Positions 8,276 to 16,777 of a stretch of DNA of 43,816 nt are shown here, piece after piece. The position numbers and the translations under genes are program-made. This DNA comes from Desulfovibrio sp. GTDB lineage: Bacteria > Desulfobacterota > Desulfovibrionia > Desulfovibrionales > Desulfovibrionaceae. Under the pieces are notes generated by a model, which was not told the DNA's origin, searched no databases, and saw nothing but the letters and a program-made list of their open reading frames with translations. Location of the stretch: the NCBI GenBank assembly GCA_031260725.1, contig JAISKZ010000037.1:1-43816 (forward strand), written 5' to 3'. The first letter of the stretch is position 1; each line of letters starts with the position of its first letter.

Positions 8276-10180
8276 TCATTTCTTCACCTCCGTATAGTCC
8301 GCATCCACCACATCTTCCGCATCCTGCCCGGCGGCCCCGTCATTCTGCCCGGCGTCGGCCGCCCCGACTGTCTGCCCCGCCTGCTGCTGATAAAGCTGCT
8401 CCGCGAGCTTGTGCGAGGCATTGGCGAGTTCCTCCGTGGCGCTTTTGATGGCGGCCGTGTCGTCACCTTCCATCACCTTGCGCAATGCGGCAATTTTGTC
8501 TTCAATATCGCTCTTGACAGCCGCGTCGGGCTTGTCGCCCAAATCGGCCAACGATTTTTTCGTGCCGTAAATCAGGCTGTCCGCGTGGTTTCTGGCTTCA
8601 ATGAGTTCCTGTTTCTTCTTATCGTCGCTCGCGTGGGTCTCCGCCTCGCGCACAAGACGCTGGATGTCCTGCTCCGAGAGGCCGGAAGACGCCGTGATCT
8701 TGATGGACTGTTCCTTGCCGGTACCCATGTCTTTGGCAGAAACATTCACAATGCCGTTAGCGTCAATATCAAACGAAACCTCAATCTGCGGCACACCGCG
8801 CGGAGCCGGTGGAATGCCGGTCAAATCAAAACGGGCAAGCGTCATGTTGTCGTTCGCCATAGGGCGTTCACCCTGCAGCACATGAATGGACACAGAGGGC
8901 TGATTGTCCGCCGCTGTGGTGAACACATTGCTCTTGCGTGTGGGAATGGTGGTGTTGCGCTCAATAAGCCGCGTGAACACGCCGCCCATGGTTTCAATGC
9001 CGAGTGAGAGCGGGGTCACGTCAAGCAGAAGCACATCTTTGACGTCACCCGCCAGAATACCGCCCTGAATGGCGGCGCCGCGCGCCACAACTTCGTCGGG
9101 GTTGACAGAACGGTTCGGTTCTTTGCCGAAAAATTTGCCCACCACCTGTTGCACAAGCGGCATACGCGTCATGCCGCCCACCAGAATAACCTCGTCAACC
9201 TGACCGGCGGAAAGCCCTGCGTCAGCCAACGCTTTTTCGCAGGGCGCAATGGTGCGGTCAACAAGGTCACTCACCAGAGACTCCAGTTTAGCGCGGGAAA
9301 GTTTTATCAGCAAATGCTTCGGCCCGTTCTGATCCGCTGTGATGAAGGGCAGGTTGACCTCCGCCTCCATTGATGTGGAAAGGTCTTTTTTTGCTTTCTC
9401 CGCTGACTCTTTCAGGCGTTGCAGGGCCATGCTGTCTTTGGAAAGGTCAATGCCGTTGTCCTTTTTAAATTCTTCCACAAGCCAGTTGATAACGCGCTGA
9501 TCAAAATCTTCGCCGCCCAAAAAAGTGTCGCCGTTGGTGGCGCGCACTTCCACCACGTTGTCGCCCACTTCCAGAATGGAGATGTCAAAGGTGCCGCCGC
9601 CGAGATCAAAAACAGCGATTTTTTCATTGGCCTTTTTGTCCGAACCGTAGGCCAGCGACGCGGCCGTGGGTTCGTTAATGATGCGCTTGACTTCAAGGCC
9701 CGCTATACGGCCGGCGTCTTTGGTGGCCTGCCGTTGCGCGTCGTTGAAATAAGCGGGCACGGTGATGACGGCTTCTGAAACCGGCTCGCCCAGGTACGCC
9801 TCAGCGTCAGCCTTCAGTTTAGCAAGAATCATGGCCGAAATTTCCGGCGCGCTGTACACGCGCCCGTCTGCCTCCACCCCGGCGTCATCATTGGCTGATT
9901 TGGCTATGACATACGGGGAGTGTTCTTTCCAGCGGCTTACTTCGGCGCTGTCGTATTTTCGGCCCATAAGACGCTTGATGGCAAAGATGGTTCGCTTCGG
10001 GTTGGTCACGGCCTGACGTTTTGCTATCTCGCCCACCAGGCGCTCTTTGTCGGTAAAGGCCACCACAGAAGGCGTCGTGCGGCCGCCCTCAGGGTTGGTG
10101 ATGCACTTCGGATCCTTGCCCTCCATGACGTACACACAGGAATTCGTGGTGCCAAGGTCGATTCCGATAATTTTAGACAT
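8276..10180 (-). CDS. dnaK: Chaperone DnaK (Hsp70)
   Basis: ATP-driven protein-folding chaperone of 634 aa. The ATPase domain opens with [13 protein letters not shown] and contains the phosphate-2 loop (FDLGGGTFD) and adenosine motif (VGGMTRMP). The interdomain linker [13 protein letters not shown] leads into the substrate-binding domain and helical lid. The tail ends in [11 protein letters not shown], close to the usual DnaK C-terminus. The start at 10180 has GGAGGA upstream. It stands alone: dnaJ is not in the window and grpE lies 15 kb away (25254-25889). Its own terminator follows. A 13-base palindrome lies in the leader at 10232-10244. Confidence 0.99.
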   Translation of the reverse strand: MSKIIGIDLGTTNSCVYVMEGKDPKCITNPEGGRTTPSVVAFTDKERLVGEIAKRQAVTNPKRTIFAIKRLMGRKYDSAEVSRWKEHSPYVIAKSANDDAGVEADGRVYSAPEISAMILAKLKADAEAYLGEPVSEAVITVPAYFNDAQRQATKDAGRIAGLEVKRIINEPTAASLAYGSDKKANEKIAVFDLGGGTFDISILEVGDNVVEVRATNGDTFLGGEDFDQRVINWLVEEFKKDNGIDLSKDSMALQRLKESAEKAKKDLSTSMEAEVNLPFITADQNGPKHLLIKLSRAKLESLVSDLVDRTIAPCEKALADAGLSAGQVDEVILVGGMTRMPLVQQVVGKFFGKEPNRSVNPDEVVARGAAIQGGILAGDVKDVLLLDVTPLSLGIETMGGVFTRLIERNTTIPTRKSNVFTTAADNQPSVSIHVLQGERPMANDNMTLARFDLTGIPPAPRGVPQIEVSFDIDANGIVNVSAKDMGTGKEQSIKITASSGLSEQDIQRLVREAETHASDDKKKQELIEARNHADSLIYGTKKSLADLGDKPDAAVKSDIEDKIAALRKVMEGDDTAAIKSATEELANASHKLAEQLYQQQAGQTVGAADAGQNDGAAGQDAEDVVDADYTEVKK

Positions 10181-10231
10181 ATCTGCATCCTCCGGGAGAA
10201 ATTGTACTTCGCAAAAAGGGGGGCGCATATT

Positions 10232-10244
10232 TCAGGCCGCCTGA
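10232..10244. promoter_or_regulatory. Palindrome TCAGGCCGCCTGA in the dnaK leader
   Basis: A perfect inverted repeat (6-bp arms, one central base) lies 52 bases before the dnaK start. It is not CIRCE-like (TTAGCACTC-N9) and could be an operator or a chance GC-rich palindrome. The rest of the 289-base dnaK-metN gap shows no clear promoter pair, heat-shock element or SAM-riboswitch core that I can recognise. Confidence 0.25.
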
Positions 10245-10469
10245 GGCATATCTAAGTCTTTCTTGTCAATCGTCCAGTCCCCAAGGAATAAAATTTTACA
10301 TAAAAGATAGATGCGCCCGGCGGGCAACACACACACGCACAGCCGTCGTCGCCACGTTGCGCTATGCCGTCGCAAGGCTGGATGCGGAGGAACGCGCCCC
10401 AGACATATGCGCCGGTAACATTTTCATCCCCTCTTGCCTGTCAGGAACGATCAGGGTATTTTTCAGCAC

Positions 10470-11471
10470 ATGATTACTGTGCGTAACATTGAAAAACGCT
10501 ACGGCAATGCGCCTGTTTTACGCGATTTGTCCTTTTCTGTGAAAGCCGGAGAAATTTTCGGCATTGTTGGACATTCCGGCGCCGGCAAGTCAACGCTGTT
10601 GCGCTGTTTTAACGGCCTCACGACATATGAGGGCGGCAGCGTGAAAGTAATGGACAGGGAAGTTGCTGATCTCAACGAAGAGGGGCTGAGGGAACTTCGC
10701 CGCGACATGGGCATGATTTTCCAGAATTTCAGCCTCATGAGCCGCAAAAACGTATTTGAAAACGTGGCCTTTCCCCTGCGGATCTGGAACAGCCGCAAAC
10801 CCGGGCGCGATCCGGAAATCACCGGCAGGGTTATGGAACTTCTTGAACTCGTCGGTCTGGCGGAAAAACGCTGTGAGCGCGTGCAAAATCTCTCTGGCGG
10901 GCAAAAACAGCGCATAGGCATCGCTCGGGCGCTGGCGCTGAATCCGAAAATTCTCCTGTGCGATGAGGCGACATCCGCCCTGGATCCCAAAACGACCCTG
11001 AACATTCTGGATTTGCTGCAAAGCATCAACGACCGCTTCAACCTCACCATCGTTGTTGTCACACATCAGATGGAAGTGGTCAAACGCCTCTGCCATCGCC
11101 TGTTGCTCCTGGACAAAGGCATCAGCCGGTGCATGGGCAAAACAGAAGAACTTTTTCTCGCGCCCCCGGAAGGGCTGAAAGATCTCGCGGGAGAAGAATA
11201 CGCGCTTGTCCCTTCCGGCGCAAATATCCGCATCTTGTTCCCCCGCGAAATTTCACAACAGTCCGTCATTACCGACATGGCCCGCGAGCTTGACATCAGT
11301 TTTTCCATTGTGGGCGGCAAGCTGGAGCGCTACATCGACGACGTGCTCGGCTTTCTGGTAATCAACGTGCCGGACGAACACTTTGAGAGAGTATGCCACC
11401 ATATGCGTCAAAAAAATCTGCACTGGGAGATTCTTGCCGATGATAACAACGCTTTTCAGCGCCCTCAATGA
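10470..11471 (+). CDS. metN: Methionine ABC importer, ATP-binding protein
   Basis: ABC ATPase of 333 aa that powers import of methionine through MetI. It has Walker A GHSGAGKST near residue 37, the signature LSGGQKQR, Walker B ILLCDEATSALD and the switch His in VVTHQ. The last ~90 residues form the NIL regulatory domain typical of MetN, where bound methionine slows transport. ATG 10470 (MITVRNIEKRYG) fits the family start, whereas the longer frame begins at a TTG without a ribosome site. Its end overlaps metI by 32 bases, and metQ follows, giving the standard metNIQ operon. Confidence 0.95.
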   Translation: MITVRNIEKRYGNAPVLRDLSFSVKAGEIFGIVGHSGAGKSTLLRCFNGLTTYEGGSVKVMDREVADLNEEGLRELRRDMGMIFQNFSLMSRKNVFENVAFPLRIWNSRKPGRDPEITGRVMELLELVGLAEKRCERVQNLSGGQKQRIGIARALALNPKILLCDEATSALDPKTTLNILDLLQSINDRFNLTIVVVTHQMEVVKRLCHRLLLLDKGISRCMGKTEELFLAPPEGLKDLAGEEYALVPSGANIRILFPREISQQSVITDMARELDISFSIVGGKLERYIDDVLGFLVINVPDEHFERVCHHMRQKNLHWEILADDNNAFQRPQ

Positions 11472-12075
11472 AACCTTGTACATGGTCTTTCTTTCCACTT
11501 TGTTTTCCGCCGTCGGCGGTTTCGGCCTTGCCCTGCCGATGATCCTGACCGGCCCCCACGGTCTGCGGCCCAACGCCGGAATTTACACGGCGCTGGATAC
11601 CGCCGTGAACCTGCTCAGATCCTTCCCCTTCATGATTCTGATGATTGCCCTCATCCCGTTCACCCGGCTTGTTGCGGGAGTTGCTTACGGCAATACGGCG
11701 ACTGTCGTGCCGTTGACCATTTCGGCCATCCCCTTCATGGCGCGGCTTGTTGAAGGAAGCCTGCTGGAAGTCGACCCCGGCGTTGTGGAAGCGGCAAGAG
11801 CCTTCGGCGCATCCGACAGCCAGATTATCTGCCGCGTCATGGTGAAGGAAGCGTTGCCTTCCATCATTCTGAATCTAGCGGTGCTGGCCATAACCCTGCT
11901 CGGGTATTCGGCCATGGCCGGCGCCATCGGCGGCGGCGGCCTCGGCGCGCTGGCCTATAATGAAGGCTACATCCGCTTTAGGGCCGACATCATGTTCTGT
12001 GCCGTGGCCGTGCTCATTGTCGTGGTGCAGTGCCTCCAGAGCGGAGGAAACTATCTCTACAAAAAACTGCGCTGA
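11440..12075 (+). CDS. metI: Methionine ABC importer, permease
   Basis: Inner-membrane permease of 211 aa with about five hydrophobic segments. The EAA coupling motif is visible in VVEAARAFGASDSQIICRV, which docks to the ATPase MetN. The start ATG 11440 lies inside the end of metN (32-base overlap) with GGGAG about 10 bases upstream, and it gives the usual family length near 210-220 aa. A longer in-frame extension would reach further back into metN and is rejected. metQ starts 20 bases after its stop. Methionine is inferred as substrate from the NIL-domain ATPase and the MetQ partner. Confidence 0.94.
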   Translation: MITTLFSALNETLYMVFLSTLFSAVGGFGLALPMILTGPHGLRPNAGIYTALDTAVNLLRSFPFMILMIALIPFTRLVAGVAYGNTATVVPLTISAIPFMARLVEGSLLEVDPGVVEAARAFGASDSQIICRVMVKEALPSIILNLAVLAITLLGYSAMAGAIGGGGLGALAYNEGYIRFRADIMFCAVAVLIVVVQCLQSGGNYLYKKLR

Positions 12076-12095
12076 ATGGCGCAAAAGGACTACGT

Positions 12096-12878
12096 ATGAA
12101 ACATCTGCTTACCCCCCTGCTGCTCACAGTGTTTTTCGCGCAGTACGCGCCGGCCGCCGAAAGATTCCCGCTGACCGTCGGCGTTACGCCCTTCCCACAC
12201 AAGGATATCATGCTTGTCGTTAAAGATGTGCTGGATAAGGAAGGCATCGTCTTGACCATCAGGGAATTTTCCGACTATGTGCAGCCGAATCTGGCCCTTG
12301 CGGACAAAGCGCTGGATGCCAATTTTTTCCAGCATATTCCGTATCTTGAAAATATGAATAAGGAAAAGGGTCTGAACCTCGTCTGGGTGGCCAAGGTGCA
12401 CATTGAACCACTGGGTCTGTATTCGCAAAAAATCAAAAGCCTTGATGAACTCAAGAAGGGAGACGCTCTGGCCGTGCCCAACGACCCCACCAACGAGGCG
12501 CGCGCCCTGCGCCTTCTGGAGACGCACGGCCTTATCAAGGTTCAGCCCGGCGAACTGGTAACGGTGCGCGACATAACGGACAACCCGAAAGGTCTGAAAT
12601 TCGTTGAACTGGAAGCTCCGCAACTGCCCAGAATACTGCAGGATGTGCGCGCGGCCGTGATCAACACAAATTTCGCTTCCGAAGCGGGACTGATCCCTTC
12701 GCGGGACGCCATTGTCATTGAAGGCAGGGATTCCCCGTACGCCAACGTAGTGGTTGTGCGCGGAGAAGACGTTGATCGCCCGGCAACCCTGGCGCTGAGC
12801 AAGGCCGTCAACTCCCCCGAAGTCAAAGCGTATATTGAACAAAACTTGACGGCCAAAGGGATTGTGCCGGCGTTTTAA
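12096..12878 (+). CDS. metQ: Methionine-binding protein of the ABC importer
   Basis: Periplasmic substrate-binding protein of 260 aa, NlpA/MetQ family. A signal peptide (MKHLLTPLLLTVFFAQ, then APAAE) is followed by the family's opening LTVGVTPFPHKDI. The motifs VQPNLALADK, the NFFQHIPYLE loop and VPNDPTNEARAL are characteristic. Most MetQ proteins are lipoproteins, but no cysteine occurs in the signal region. This one seems to be a soluble, type I-cleaved protein. AAAAGGA lies 6 bases before ATG 12096. It is last in metNIQ and convergent with the phosphoesterase gene, 40 bases apart. Confidence 0.95.
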   Translation: MKHLLTPLLLTVFFAQYAPAAERFPLTVGVTPFPHKDIMLVVKDVLDKEGIVLTIREFSDYVQPNLALADKALDANFFQHIPYLENMNKEKGLNLVWVAKVHIEPLGLYSQKIKSLDELKKGDALAVPNDPTNEARALRLLETHGLIKVQPGELVTVRDITDNPKGLKFVELEAPQLPRILQDVRAAVINTNFASEAGLIPSRDAIVIEGRDSPYANVVVVRGEDVDRPATLALSKAVNSPEVKAYIEQNLTAKGIVPAF

Positions 12879-12918
12879 AACCTGTCCGTCAAGAACATTG
12901 CCCGGACAAACGCCGCGT

Positions 12919-13605
12919 TTATTTCTTAAGCACCCGCAGTTCCGCCGTCAGCCAGCCGTCAGCACAGGACAAAACCGCATAGCCGCCCTGGGCGAGCGGG
13001 CCGGGATTGACCACTGCGGTACGGCCTATCTTGTCCACAGCCCGCGCCTCATGTATATGCCCGCAAAGGCAGACATCGGGCTGGGCTTTTTCCAAAAAGG
13101 CGCACACAGCAGTGGAGCCCACATGCACATTGCCGGAAACAAGGTCGCAAGCTGTGTCTTTGGGCGGATTGTGCGAGACAAGCGCCACATGCTGCCAGGC
13201 TTGCGCCTCGCGCCACAACGCCGTGAGCCAGTCCGCGTAGGCGGATTCAGAAAATTCGCTGGGCGTTGAAAAAGGCGTTGTCGTCGAAGCTCCCACGCCG
13301 AAAACGGCAATGCCCGGCGCGAGCTCGCGGACGGCAGTGTGCAGGTTGATTCCCTGCGCGTTGAGCCAGTCGTTCACTTCCGGCTTGTCCATATTGCCGA
13401 TCTGCGCAAGCACGGGTTTGCCGCTCCGGCGCAGTGCGTCCAGCACAAGACCGGCCTCGCGGACGCCGCCGACGACGGTCAGATCCCCGGTGACGATAAC
13501 CCCTTCGGCCTTCGCCAGTTCGGGAATACGGGAAAAAAGAGACGTGTCGTCGTGAATGTCTCCCACGACAACCCAGAGACGATCCGGCACAGTTGCGCTT
13601 GGCAT
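12919..13605 (-). CDS. Calcineurin-like metallophosphoesterase
   Basis: Protein of 228 aa with the full metal-binding set of the superfamily: DIHDD (D-x-H), TGDL (GD), GNMDK (GN-x-D), SHNPP (H) and a C-terminal GHIHE (G-H-x-H). These bind two metal ions and hydrolyse a phosphate ester. No signal peptide is visible, so it is cytoplasmic. ATG 13605 has AAGGA 9 bases upstream; the longer frame upstream is rejected. It is divergent from the cyclo-ligase gene (75 bases apart) and convergent with metQ. The substrate is unknown. The size and motif order suggest a YfcE/Icc-like small phosphodiesterase, but I cannot tell which. Confidence 0.88.
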   Translation of the reverse strand: MPSATVPDRLWVVVGDIHDDTSLFSRIPELAKAEGVIVTGDLTVVGGVREAGLVLDALRRSGKPVLAQIGNMDKPEVNDWLNAQGINLHTAVRELAPGIAVFGVGASTTTPFSTPSEFSESAYADWLTALWREAQAWQHVALVSHNPPKDTACDLVSGNVHVGSTAVCAFLEKAQPDVCLCGHIHEARAVDKIGRTAVVNPGPLAQGGYAVLSCADGWLTAELRVLKK

Positions 13606-13680
13606 AAGGGCTTGTCCTTTGCTAGGAAAAACGGCAGAGCGATGTTGCCACATCTCGCGTCACATGAAAAGGGGAGAAAT

Positions 13681-14349
13681 ATGCCCGCAGAAACAGCACA
13701 AAGCACGACATCGTCAACAAACCCCACCGCGGGGAAAAAAGCCCTGCGCGAACGCATACGCATTTTGCGCAACAGCCAGTCTCCGGCGTCGTCGCTTGAG
13801 TGCAGCCAAAGGGCGCAGGAAAGGCTCGCGGCGACAGAATACTGGCAGTCAGCGCGGTCTGTGGCCCTGTATGTGCACTGCACAGGCGAGATGTCTTCCG
13901 ACATGCTGCTCAAAACCGCCTGGCAGAGCGGGCGCATTGTCTACCTGCCGCGTATACGCCGCACCGAGCGCGGCGTCATGGACTTTGTGCCCTGCGCCGG
14001 GCCGGAGCAGTTGCGGCCGGGCCCTTTTGGCCTGCGCGAGCCGCTTGACAGCCTGCCGGGTTTTGACGCGGCAGACGTCGGCAAAACTTTTGCCCCCGAC
14101 CTCCTGATAGCGCCCGGCTTCGCTTTTGACAAACACGGCTCGCGGCTGGGCTGTGGGGGGGGCTTTTATGACCGCTTTTTACACAAAAATTTCGTCTGCC
14201 CACGCGTTGGCCTTTGCTTTGAATTTCAGCTTGTTGAGAGCATGCCCGTGGAAGAATGGGATCAGTCTGTGCAGTATATTTGTACGGAAAAACGCTTTTT
14301 TGATGTAATTCCAGATAGTAAGAGTACAGATAGCGTTAATAATCCATGA
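13681..14349 (+). CDS. 5-formyltetrahydrofolate cyclo-ligase
   Basis: Cytoplasmic enzyme of 222 aa (MTHFS/YgfA family) that uses ATP to turn 5-formyl-THF into 5,10-methenyl-THF, returning stored folate to the one-carbon pool. An N-terminal basic helix (KKALRERIRILRN) precedes the Rossmann-like body. The family signature DLLIAPGFAFD with GSRLGCGGGFYDRFL, the nucleotide-binding loop, lies near residues 140-170. GGGGAG lies before ATG 13681. The last ~15 residues (after FFDVI) are polar and variable. In many bacteria this gene sits beside 6S RNA. A structured non-coding region does follow at 14376-14528, but it does not look like 6S RNA. Confidence 0.93.
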   Translation: MPAETAQSTTSSTNPTAGKKALRERIRILRNSQSPASSLECSQRAQERLAATEYWQSARSVALYVHCTGEMSSDMLLKTAWQSGRIVYLPRIRRTERGVMDFVPCAGPEQLRPGPFGLREPLDSLPGFDAADVGKTFAPDLLIAPGFAFDKHGSRLGCGGGFYDRFLHKNFVCPRVGLCFEFQLVESMPVEEWDQSVQYICTEKRFFDVIPDSKSTDSVNNP

Positions 14350-14375
14350 CCATGAAGAATCGGGTCTACACATGC

Positions 14376-14426
14376 CTGTCATGACAGACAAAATCTGTTT
14401 ACAATTTACATTTCGCTGACTAACAT
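14376..14426 (+). promoter_or_regulatory. Palindrome plus sigma70-like promoter
   Basis: A perfect 12-base palindrome CTGTCATGACAG (14376-14387) lies 10 bases before a -35-like TTTACA (14398-14403). After a 17-base spacer comes a -10-like TAACAT (14421-14426). The start of transcription would be near 14433, at the foot of a GC-rich hairpin. The palindrome is well placed for an activator or repressor. Confidence 0.5.
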
Positions 14427-14432
14427 ATCGCA

Positions 14433-14528
14433 ATAGAAGGACGGGGCAGGCCGTTTCCGTTCTTTTCCCGTCCGGGTTTCTCCCGCTGTGGATCAGGCCA
14501 TCCCCCTACGGGCGGGGTTTATTTTTTA
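14433..14528 (+). ncRNA. Candidate small RNA or menG leader with terminator-like end
   Basis: Downstream of the promoter-like pair, GGACGGG (14439-14445) pairs perfectly with CCCGTCC (14467-14473). A second GC stem pairs CCCGC (14482-14486) with GCGGG (14512-14516), followed by GTTTATTTTTTAT (14517-14529), which looks like an intrinsic terminator. This gives a ~95-base RNA ending about 108 bases before menG. It could be a stand-alone sRNA, or a leader that attenuates menG. It does not match the SRP, 6S or tmRNA motifs I know. No protein frame with a ribosome site fits the region. Confidence 0.4.
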
Positions 14529-14636
14529 TCAGAGGCAGCTATGGAGAAGGTTCAAAAAAATTCTTATGGTGGACAAGGAACTGACCGCCAAATTTATTGA
14601 AACGCGCACCGTTTCACTCGGCAACAGGACAAGAGC

Positions 14637-15371
14637 GTGAACGCAGTTCCGCCCCGGCATGACGCCGCTGTGGCCGGTATGTTCGGCCGCATCGCGCGTT
14701 TTTATGATCTGCTGAACCACATTCTGAGCCTGGGCATTGACCGGAGCTGGCGAACCACGCTTGCCGTCGCCGCGCTGGAAAACGGCGGAGCGGTGACGCT
14801 GGATCTGGCCGCCGGAACCTTGGACGTGGCGCTGGCCCTGCATCGCCTGCGCCCTGAAATTCTGGTGCCGGCTCTGGATTTTTGCCCGGCAATGCTGAGC
14901 GGCGGACGGCGTAAACTCAGACGGGACAATGCCGTGCGCGTTTTGCCTGTCGCCGCGGACGCAAAAAAACTGCCTCTGCGGGCAAATTCGGCGGACTGCA
15001 TAACCATGGCCTTCGGCATACGCAACATCCTGCCGCGCGAAGCCGCCTTCGCGGAAATGCTGCGAGTGCTCAAGCCCGGCGGGCGGGCCTGCATACTGGA
15101 ATTCGGCTCCGGCCGCGAGCGCATATGGGGCGGGTTGTATAATTTCTATCTGAACCGCATCCTTCCCTGCGTCGGGAGACTGATTTCCAAAGACAAAGCG
15201 GCCTATGCCTATCTGGCGGAGACCATACGCGCCTTCCCCACAGCGCGAAAATTTGAAGAAGAACTCCTGGATGCCGGCTTTGCGCGCGCCTGGCATAAAA
15301 AACTCACTTCCGGCATCGTCTGCCTGCATGTGGGAGAAAAAGGATTTTACCCTCTCAAAGTAGAACAATAA
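14637..15371 (+). CDS. menG: Demethylmenaquinone methyltransferase (MenG/UbiE family)
   Basis: SAM-dependent methyltransferase of 244 aa that performs the last step of menaquinone synthesis. The UbiE signatures are present: VAGMFGRIARFYDLLNHILS at the N-terminus, the SAM motif LDLAAGTLD (residues 55-63), LDFCPAML, the MAFGIRNI motif and the KPGGRACILEF strand. The SAM loop has Leu where GTGD is usual (G60-T61-L62-D63). I think this variant also occurs in other Desulfovibrio. The start is GTG 14637 with AGGA about 8 bases upstream. A dehydrogenase gene follows after 11 bases. mqnB and polyprenyl synthase downstream support a menaquinone role rather than ubiquinone. Confidence 0.93.
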   Translation: MNAVPPRHDAAVAGMFGRIARFYDLLNHILSLGIDRSWRTTLAVAALENGGAVTLDLAAGTLDVALALHRLRPEILVPALDFCPAMLSGGRRKLRRDNAVRVLPVAADAKKLPLRANSADCITMAFGIRNILPREAAFAEMLRVLKPGGRACILEFGSGRERIWGGLYNFYLNRILPCVGRLISKDKAAYAYLAETIRAFPTARKFEEELLDAGFARAWHKKLTSGIVCLHVGEKGFYPLKVEQ

Positions 15372-15382
15372 ATGAGGCACAC

Positions 15383-16696
15383 ATGGTGAACTTTGAGGAT
15401 CTGCAGCAGCGTAAACAGCCGGTAGCCGTCGTCGGACTCGGCTATGTAGGCCTGCCGCTGGCGGTTGCCCTTTCACGCTATGCGGATGTGCTTGGTTTTG
15501 ACATTAGTCAACACCGCATTGCGGAATTGCGGCTCGGCCATGACCACACGCGGGAAGTCGGAAAAGAAGCCCTTGCTGCAGCGACAGTGCGCTACACTGT
15601 CGATCCCGCTGAACTCAACAGGGCGGGCGTTATCATTATTGCCGTGCCCACGCCCATTGACAATCACCGCTCCCCTGACCTGACGCCGATTGTGAGCGCA
15701 ACCGTCACTGTGGGGCACAACCTCGGCAGGGGCTGTGTGGTAGTGTATGAATCCACAGTCTACCCTGGCTTGACGGAAGAAATCTGTGTGCCTGTGTTGG
15801 AGCGCGAATCCGGCCTGCGCTTCGGCAAAGATTTCAGTGTGGGCTATTCCCCTGAACGGATTAACCCCGGCGACAAAGTACATACGCTTGCATCCATTAC
15901 TAAAATTGTTGCCGGGTCGGATACCGCCACGACAGACCTGCTGGAGAAGCTTTACGGCACCGTTGTGACGTCCGGCATTCACCGCGCCTCCAGCATCAAA
16001 GTGGCGGAGGCCGCCAAAGTTATTGAAAATACCCAGCGCGACCTGAATATCGCCCTGATGAATGAACTGGCCGTTATTTTTGAACGGCTCGGCATTGACA
16101 CCGTGGAAGTACTGGAAGCCGCCGGCAGCAAATGGAATTTTCTGCCTTTCAGGCCAGGGCTTGTCGGAGGGCACTGCATAGGCGTCGACCCCTACTACCT
16201 CACGTTTAAGGCGGAAGAGCTGGGTTTTCACCCGGAAGTCATACTGGCGGGGCGCCGCATCAACGACGGCATGGGCAAATATGTTGCGGAATGCGCGGTC
16301 AAGCGCCTGATCAAACACGGCCGCGTCGTCAGCGGCGCGCGGGTGGGCATCCTGGGTTTCACTTTCAAGGAGAATGTTCCGGATTTGCGCAATACCCGCG
16401 TGGTGGACGTGGTGCGCGAACTTGCGGACTACGGCGTGACTGCGCTTGTCAATGACGCGCAGGCCGACCCGCGGGAGGCGCTTGCCGAATACGGCCAGAC
16501 GCTCCTCTCTCTGGACGAGATGCGCAACCTGGACGCGCTGATTCTGGCTGTAAGACACAGAGAATACGCATCACTCACGCCGGAAAAGCTCAAAACATTT
16601 TTTGCGGATCCGGCAAACGCGCTGCTGCTGGACATAAAGGCTTTTTTTGACCCGACGGCCATGCGCGCAGCGGGCTTTGATTACTGGAGGCTGTAA
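15383..16696 (+). CDS. Nucleotide-sugar dehydrogenase (UDP-HexNAc 6-dehydrogenase type, TviB/WbpO-like)
   Basis: NAD-dependent enzyme of 437 aa that oxidises C6 of a UDP-sugar to a uronic acid for surface polysaccharide. The N-terminal Rossmann motif is VVGLGYVGLPLA. The middle domain has the catalytic Cys in GGHCIGVDPYYLT (C265). The C-terminal UDP-binding domain has GILGFTFKENVPDLRNTRV. GGHCIGVDPYYL is typical of the UDP-GalNAc/GlcNAc (TviB, WbpO) branch rather than of UDP-glucose dehydrogenase, so an amino-sugar substrate is likely but not proven. It follows menG by 11 bases, yet has no obvious link to menaquinone. Sugar transferase genes lie at 21638-24114 and 38277. Confidence 0.9.
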   Translation: MVNFEDLQQRKQPVAVVGLGYVGLPLAVALSRYADVLGFDISQHRIAELRLGHDHTREVGKEALAAATVRYTVDPAELNRAGVIIIAVPTPIDNHRSPDLTPIVSATVTVGHNLGRGCVVVYESTVYPGLTEEICVPVLERESGLRFGKDFSVGYSPERINPGDKVHTLASITKIVAGSDTATTDLLEKLYGTVVTSGIHRASSIKVAEAAKVIENTQRDLNIALMNELAVIFERLGIDTVEVLEAAGSKWNFLPFRPGLVGGHCIGVDPYYLTFKAEELGFHPEVILAGRRINDGMGKYVAECAVKRLIKHGRVVSGARVGILGFTFKENVPDLRNTRVVDVVRELADYGVTALVNDAQADPREALAEYGQTLLSLDEMRNLDALILAVRHREYASLTPEKLKTFFADPANALLLDIKAFFDPTAMRAAGFDYWRL

Positions 16697-16777
16697 ACCA
16701 TACTCCGCAGCCGGTGTAAAATTGATATCTTGTTGTAACTGAATGGTATCTAAACATGATGAATCGGGGTATACGCT

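Noticed and set aside
10245..10469. SAM riboswitch or MetJ operator upstream of metNIQ
   Set aside because: I could not find a SAM-I or SAM-II core, nor AGACGTCT-type repeats, in this gap.
14350..14530. 6S RNA next to the 5-formyl-THF cyclo-ligase gene
   Set aside because: The position fits the common ssrS-ygfA linkage, but the long open-complex-like bubble fold is not seen and the likely transcript is only about 95 bases.
14566..14640. 24-codon ORF overlapping the menG start as GTGA
   Set aside because: The overlap is suggestive of coupling, but no correctly spaced ribosome site precedes it and menG has its own AGGA. It may be chance.
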